27,963 bases of DNA, taken from contig CAZUGA010000051.1 in NCBI GenBank assembly GCA_964619885.1, positions 1-27,963 of the forward strand, in the 5' to 3' direction. The stretch is from CAZUGA01 sp964619885 (lineage in GTDB: Bacteria; Pseudomonadota; Gammaproteobacteria; Methylococcales; UBA1147). Shown here piece after piece: positions 24,382-27,963 of this stretch (within the stretch, counting starts at the first letter, position 1; the number at the start of each line of letters is the position of its first letter). The notes below the pieces were generated by a model, which was not told the DNA's origin, searched no databases, and saw only the letters and a list, made by a program, of their open reading frames with translations. A program made the translations under genes and the position numbers.

Positions 24382-24448
24382 GATTACAGCTTAGAATAAA
24401 AGTCAGTTTACAATTTATATTGTTTCAAAATAATGATTAATGGACACA

Positions 24449-24476
24449 CTTCAATCATAACAAATCTTAATTGAAG
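24449..24476 (-). other. Hairpin between transporter copies 1 and 2
   Basis: CTTCAAT (24449-24455) and ATTGAAG (24470-24476) form a 7-bp stem with a 14-nt loop in the 101-bp gap. There is no U-run after it. It may modulate expression of the downstream copy. Confidence 0.3.
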
Positions 24477-24482
24477 CACGGT

Positions 24483-25364
24483 CTATGAAACACTCGGTTC
24501 AAGTTGCGGTTTTCTAACCGATGACAAAGTAATTATGAAGACACCCAGTAAAATCATTAAGATTCCAGATATCTTGAACAATGAGAATTGTTCTCCGAAG
24601 ATGTAATATCCGCTTGATGTGGATATCCCCCGCGAAATAACCGCGATCAATGCGACGCAAATCGACACCTTACCGTTAGAAAACGAAATCTGGGTGCAGA
24701 CGAATCCCAACACTGCGAAGATGATCAATGCCAACGAAGGCCATATGTGCATCAATTCTGTTAAGCTTTCAAGAGAAAGTACCGAAAAATGGCCGGTTTG
24801 ATCGGTAATCAAATTGGTCGAAGCCTTAATATAAACTTGCGAATTACCGAACGCAATACCGGCAGAAATCGCATAAAAAATTTCATAGTTAACCGAAGTA
24901 TTTAGTCGGGCAACGATCAAAAGACCGATGATGATACAAACCGATAATACCGATAAACCAAACAAACTGTCTATCTTTGTCATGCTCCCGGTAATCGGAT
25001 CAGCCACAAACAAAATTGATGTAGTCCCCAAGATTACCGTCAGCGTCCCGATCCATTGCCGTCTGGTCAATTGTTCACCGAGTACGAAATACCCCAATAG
25101 CAACGTGAAAATATAAGAGCTATTCAAAATAGAGTGAACCACCGAAAGATCCAATACCGATTGAATCTGTACGACTGCGGTGTTGGAAAATAATGTAATA
25201 AATACGCCCAGAAACCAAATTCTATTTCTGATCAGAAACCAAGTTAATTGGACGATATTCGGGTGCGCATCGGATTTAAGATCCCGCATTCCGAACTTGC
25301 ACAGAATTGCACCCACCGCGTACAAAAAGCTGCAGATCACGGTAAATCCAACATATAGGCTCAT
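24483..25364 (-). CDS. EamA/DMT-family transporter, tandem copy 2 (293 aa)
   Basis: Same plan as its neighbours: VGAILCKFGMRDLKSDAH, VVHSILNSSYIFTLLLGYFVLGEQLTRRQWIGTLTVILGT, and C-terminal YYIFGEQFSLFKISGILMILLGV. About ten helices. The start overlaps the stop of copy 3 by four bases (ATGA), so translation is coupled. It has diverged more from copies 1 and 3 in the loop after the fifth helix and carries SRGISTSSGYYIF where copy 1 has IQSCITMTCGYLVF. The copies may form a heteromeric transporter or have different substrates. Confidence 0.85.
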   Translation of the reverse strand: MSLYVGFTVICSFLYAVGAILCKFGMRDLKSDAHPNIVQLTWFLIRNRIWFLGVFITLFSNTAVVQIQSVLDLSVVHSILNSSYIFTLLLGYFVLGEQLTRRQWIGTLTVILGTTSILFVADPITGSMTKIDSLFGLSVLSVCIIIGLLIVARLNTSVNYEIFYAISAGIAFGNSQVYIKASTNLITDQTGHFSVLSLESLTELMHIWPSLALIIFAVLGFVCTQISFSNGKVSICVALIAVISRGISTSSGYYIFGEQFSLFKISGILMILLGVFIITLSSVRKPQLEPSVS

Positions 25365-26236
25365 GCCATAACCTTTTGATTGGTTTTAAGTGTCGAAAAA
25401 ATCAACATGAACACACCCAGAAAAATGGTAACTATCCCTATTAGCCGAAGAGAAGTAAAAGATTCACCAAAGATATAATACCCACTGGACATAGATACAA
25501 TTCGCTGAATTACCGCGATAACCGGGATCGTAATCGAGACACTGCCATGCGAATAGGTGATCTGCAGGAAAACCCAACCCGCAGCACCGTATAAGAACAT
25601 AACAAAAAATGGCCACAACGAAACAAACTCGACAACGCTATTTAAGGAAAAAATCGAAAAATAACCAATTTCGCTGGCAACCAGATTGGTCGTCACTTTT
25701 AAATAGGACTCAACGCAACCAAAACAGATACCGGCGCATACCGCGGAAAGCACCTCATAATTCCGGCTCTTCAACCTCGTCGAAATGAATATCAAACTGG
25801 ACACCCCGATTATCGAGAATACAGTAAGCGAGATTAACCCTTGTAGATCGGTATCCCGGCCCGTAACCGGGTCCTTGATGGCTAGAATCATCATCGTACC
25901 GATGATCGCGGTCGCCACACCCAACCATTGCATACGATTCAGATGCTCGTGCAAAAAATAATGCCCAAGAACCAAAACAAAAATATACGAAACGTTAAGA
26001 ATCGAATATACAATCGAAACATCGAGCTGGGACTGTATTTGCACGATCGAGATATTGGCCACACCGCCCAACAGCACACCGAGAATCCACATCTTGTTTC
26101 TGACAAGAAACAAAAATAGTTTCTTCATCGATAACGAACGCACATCAACGTTGTGCTGCAATCCGTATTTACACAAAATTGCGCTAACGCTGTACAAAAG
26201 GCTGCTCAATAGTGCAAAAATCGTGTACGTAATCAC
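25361..26236 (-). CDS. EamA/DMT-family transporter, tandem copy 3 (291 aa)
   Basis: First gene of the tandem set in transcription order. Motifs: SAILCKYGLQHNVDVRSL, IVYSILNVSYIFVLVLGHYF, LNRMQWLGVATAIIGTM, LQITYSHGSVSITIPVIAVI and SGYYIFGESFTSLRLIG. About ten helices, inner membrane. The frame begins with a GTG at 26236 with GGGG about eight bases upstream. A TATAAA-like box is near 26275-26280 on the minus strand. Copies 1 and 3 share the QITYSHG segment, so they are closer to each other there than to copy 2 (QISFSNG). Confidence 0.85.
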   Translation of the reverse strand: MITYTIFALLSSLLYSVSAILCKYGLQHNVDVRSLSMKKLFLFLVRNKMWILGVLLGGVANISIVQIQSQLDVSIVYSILNVSYIFVLVLGHYFLHEHLNRMQWLGVATAIIGTMMILAIKDPVTGRDTDLQGLISLTVFSIIGVSSLIFISTRLKSRNYEVLSAVCAGICFGCVESYLKVTTNLVASEIGYFSIFSLNSVVEFVSLWPFFVMFLYGAAGWVFLQITYSHGSVSITIPVIAVIQRIVSMSSGYYIFGESFTSLRLIGIVTIFLGVFMLIFSTLKTNQKVMA

Positions 26237-26513
26237 CTAACAAACCCCGCGACAAACGTCCGTTTTGCTTTTAGTTTTATAATCATGAACGCTAGCCGTC
26301 CGCATAAACCCAGTTCGAATCTGCAGCTGCTTCAATCCTCAGAATTGGGACCTAAAAGTGAGAAAGATATCATTTTTGAGCCTACATGGCACGTACGGCG
26401 CAAATTCGAAACGTGTCTATTCTGAAGGTCCAATGCTGCCATTTCATACAGTAAACACATTATGAAACACAAGAATTCGCGTCAGATTCAACATGCGAGC
26501 CCACAAAATTCAG
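26237..26513. other. Gap upstream of the transporter set
   Basis: Probably holds the promoter of the minus-strand transporter genes. No coding frame or clear repeat was found. The stretch ends at an IS66-like terminal sequence. Confidence 0.3.
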
Positions 26514-26534
26514 CATAAGCGTCCGCCGGAACCA
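26514..26534 (+). repeat. IS66-type terminal inverted repeat (left end), candidate
   Basis: ATAAGCGTCCGCCGGAACC matches, from memory, the usual IS66-family end (GTAAGCGnCCG...), with only the first base different, and lies 16-36 bases before the degenerate TnpA start. The matching right end is missing. Confidence 0.5.
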
Positions 26535-26549
26535 TTTGTTTTATATGGA

Positions 26550-26789
26550 ATGAATCAATATTCTCCAGCGTTTTTCAAATGAAAAGCAAGACCATGTAAA
26601 AACTAGGCAAAGACTTGGTATGACGAAAACAGCATATTGCCAGAGTAAGGGATTTAATCTGAAAACCTTTGGCCAGCGGTGTTGAATTCACTCCACAAGT
26701 TAGCGCTATTGCGTTTCGGTCGTGAATTGGAAATGCCCTTTAATATTTCTCCAAAATGGTTGGAGGCGTTGCTGCAATGTCTGTATTAA
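26550..26789 (+). pseudogene. Degenerate IS66-family TnpA (accessory protein) with two frameshifts
   Basis: Three pieces in changing frames make one protein. From ATG 26550: MNQYSPAFFK, then a stop. In the next frame (26583-26685): KQDHVKTRQRLGMTKTAYCQ and SKGFNLKTFGQR, the W-x-x-SGxTxTxYCxxxGLxxxTFxxW motif of IS66 TnpA, with Trp lost. Back in the first frame (to TAA 26787): FGRELEMPFNISPKWLEALL, the TnpA C-terminus. Frame changes and stops show it is dead. Confidence 0.7.
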
Positions 26790-26926
26790 ATGCTTACCCA
26801 AAACGAATTTGGCTGGTGGTGGAACCGATGGATTTCCGGCGTCGTATTGACGGTTATCGCTGTGGACTCACAACTACCGAGCTATCGGGTAAGGTCTTTA
26901 CTTATAGAGTTGTATTTCCGCACTAA
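26777..26926 (+). pseudogene. Truncated IS66-family TnpB (Orf2) remnant
   Basis: ATG 26777 overlaps the end of TnpA by 13 bp, the usual IS66 arrangement. The protein reads MSVLNAYPKRIWLVVEPMDF, then RRRIDG, matching the IS66 TnpB start (RIxLxxxPxDMRxGIDGL). Similarity stops after about residue 27 and the frame ends at 49, overlapping the 3' end of the transposase on the other strand. The rest of TnpB (usually about 115 aa) and TnpC are absent. Confidence 0.7.
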
Positions 26927-27847
26927 ACCACTTTCTTCTGCCATAGCGAGATTTAAGCGCCGGATGGTTTGTGAAACCGTGCAGTAATTACCAACATTGA
27001 ATTTTTTAGCAATTTCTGTAAGCCGCATTTGCCCTTGGGTCTGACATAATTTCATGGTCATCCAACGCGCATAGTTTCTCGGCTGACGTCCCCGGACAGA
27101 CTTTAAGATGGTTTGTCTGTCACAGCCAAAATATTCTTGCACCGATTGGAGAATAGCCTCTAACCCAATCACTGGCCTCATTTCTTTCTCGACCCGCTCA
27201 CCAGAAAGCTCTACACCTACTAGCGCATTTTCTCTAAATAGCTTATCTCCCAATATGGCGGACATCCGGCCCGACCCATAAAACTTGTCTATTTCACTAT
27301 CGTTTCCCCTATCCACAAATGTTCGGTACGCTTTGTAGGGACGCTGAGCACCGAGCTCACCAAATATTCGGTCCTGGTAAAGCCAATCAGGCGTTTTCTG
27401 CTTTTTGACATATAACGGATAGCTGGACCACCGATAACGTTCCAGCTTTTCGACCCTCCGCCTTTTGGTTTCGATCGGATTTCGGTGGATATATCGACTC
27501 ACTTGCAGCAAGTATCTGCTGGCATCTATAAGAATGGACTTATATCGACCTCTGAATAAAGGCCCGTCAGTTCGCTTCAATCGATTGTAGCGTTGCGTGT
27601 ATAAGCCATTAATATGCCTCATGGCTCGACTCAAATTGCCATGTGGCGTTTTAACCAAAAGATGATAATGATTGTCCATCATGCAATAGCTATGAATTTC
27701 CAAACCAAATCGCTGGTAAGATTCGTTCAAGCATTGAAGAAAAGCATGATAATAATCATCGCCATGAAATATCTTTTGCCGCCCTCTGCCACGATTCATA
27801 ACATGATAGTAGGCATTGTTAAATTCTATTCTAATTGATCTAGCCAT
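26882..27847 (-). mobile_element. Y1/HUH transposase, REP-associated (RAYT) type, intact (321 aa)
   Basis: Transposase_17/Y1 signatures: ARSIRIEFNNAYYHVMNRG, the HUH metal motif in MMDNHYHLLVKTP, LFRGRYKSILID, and the catalytic Tyr in VSRYIHRNPIE. A C-terminal helix-turn-helix (about 255-305: LTEIAKKFNVGNYCTVSQTI) is typical of the longer members. It nicks and joins single-stranded DNA. No REP palindromes were seen beside it. The upstream sequence ATTTGACCCC (27892-27901) is of a kind often found before such genes. Its 3' end truncates the IS66 remnant, implying later insertion. Confidence 0.85.
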
Positions 27848-27963
27848 GGCTATAGCTTAGCAATCATTCGAATCATATACTAAAACTAAAGATTTGACCC
27901 CTTATTTTTTTGAAAACTACGGTGCTTTTTGCGGGTCATGTTGACCACCAGGTTAGGTTTTAT

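Noticed and set aside
26790..26987. 65-aa plus-strand frame covering the IS66 TnpB region
   Set aside because: It is in a different frame from the TnpB similarity and mostly antisense to the transposase.

Overview
The window reads as chromosome of a gammaproteobacterium with moderate-to-low GC. The support is indirect: gene families and sequence style, a Y1/HUH REP-associated-type transposase of the kind common in that class, and a copper-enzyme region. Many genes lack an obvious Shine-Dalgarno sequence. The first 16 codons of a minus-strand gene at the left edge (MAATSANVTSASAEAP) resemble the N-terminus of the C subunit of copper membrane monooxygenases (PmoC/AmoC). Together with the copper oxidase cluster 4-8 kb away, this suggests a methane, ammonia or short-alkane oxidiser. 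That is an inference from a very short stretch.

Layout. (1) 1-2371: the edge gene with a structured leader, two small anchored unknown proteins transcribed divergently, and a polytopic membrane protein. (2) 2634-4029: a SAM methyltransferase with a hydrophobic tail, and a decayed di-haem peroxidase/MauG remnant broken by an in-frame stop. (3) 4080-8088, minus strand: a periplasmic copper module made of a 190-aa anchored protein whose predicted mature N-terminus is His, a two-domain-type multicopper oxidase with all twelve copper ligands visible, and a tail-anchored cupredoxin overlapping it by ATGA. A YqaA/DedA-like membrane protein follows. Two strong hairpins lie between the first and second genes of the module. 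(4) 8376-21347: mostly membrane-lipid and surface-glycan genes, namely two FkbM methyltransferase paralogues, a COG2907-type flavoprotein with a DUF6629 partner, a GT4 glycosyltransferase (possibly acting on diacylglycerol) with a DUF374-type acyltransferase, a fatty-acyl desaturase, a patatin-like lipase, MprF and myo-inositol-phosphate synthase. Within it, about 11.7-12.1 kb, is a compact small-gene unit: a -10 box, a very good SD, a 25-codon membrane peptide, two RNA hairpins and a clear intrinsic terminator. (5) 21505-26236: a polysaccharide deacetylase, a GT4 glycosyltransferase and three tandem paralogous EamA/DMT-type transporters. (6) 26514-27847: an IS66-family remnant abutted by an intact Y1 transposase.

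How it may work together: the copper module probably oxidises copper or moves electrons and copper in the periplasm. The middle genes could together alter the envelope through unsaturated acyl chains, lipid glycosylation, aminoacylated phosphatidylglycerol and inositol-containing lipids. The right-hand glycan/transporter block could make and flip a sugar-lipid. These pathway links are inferred from neighbourhood only. No rRNA, tRNA or CRISPR array was seen.
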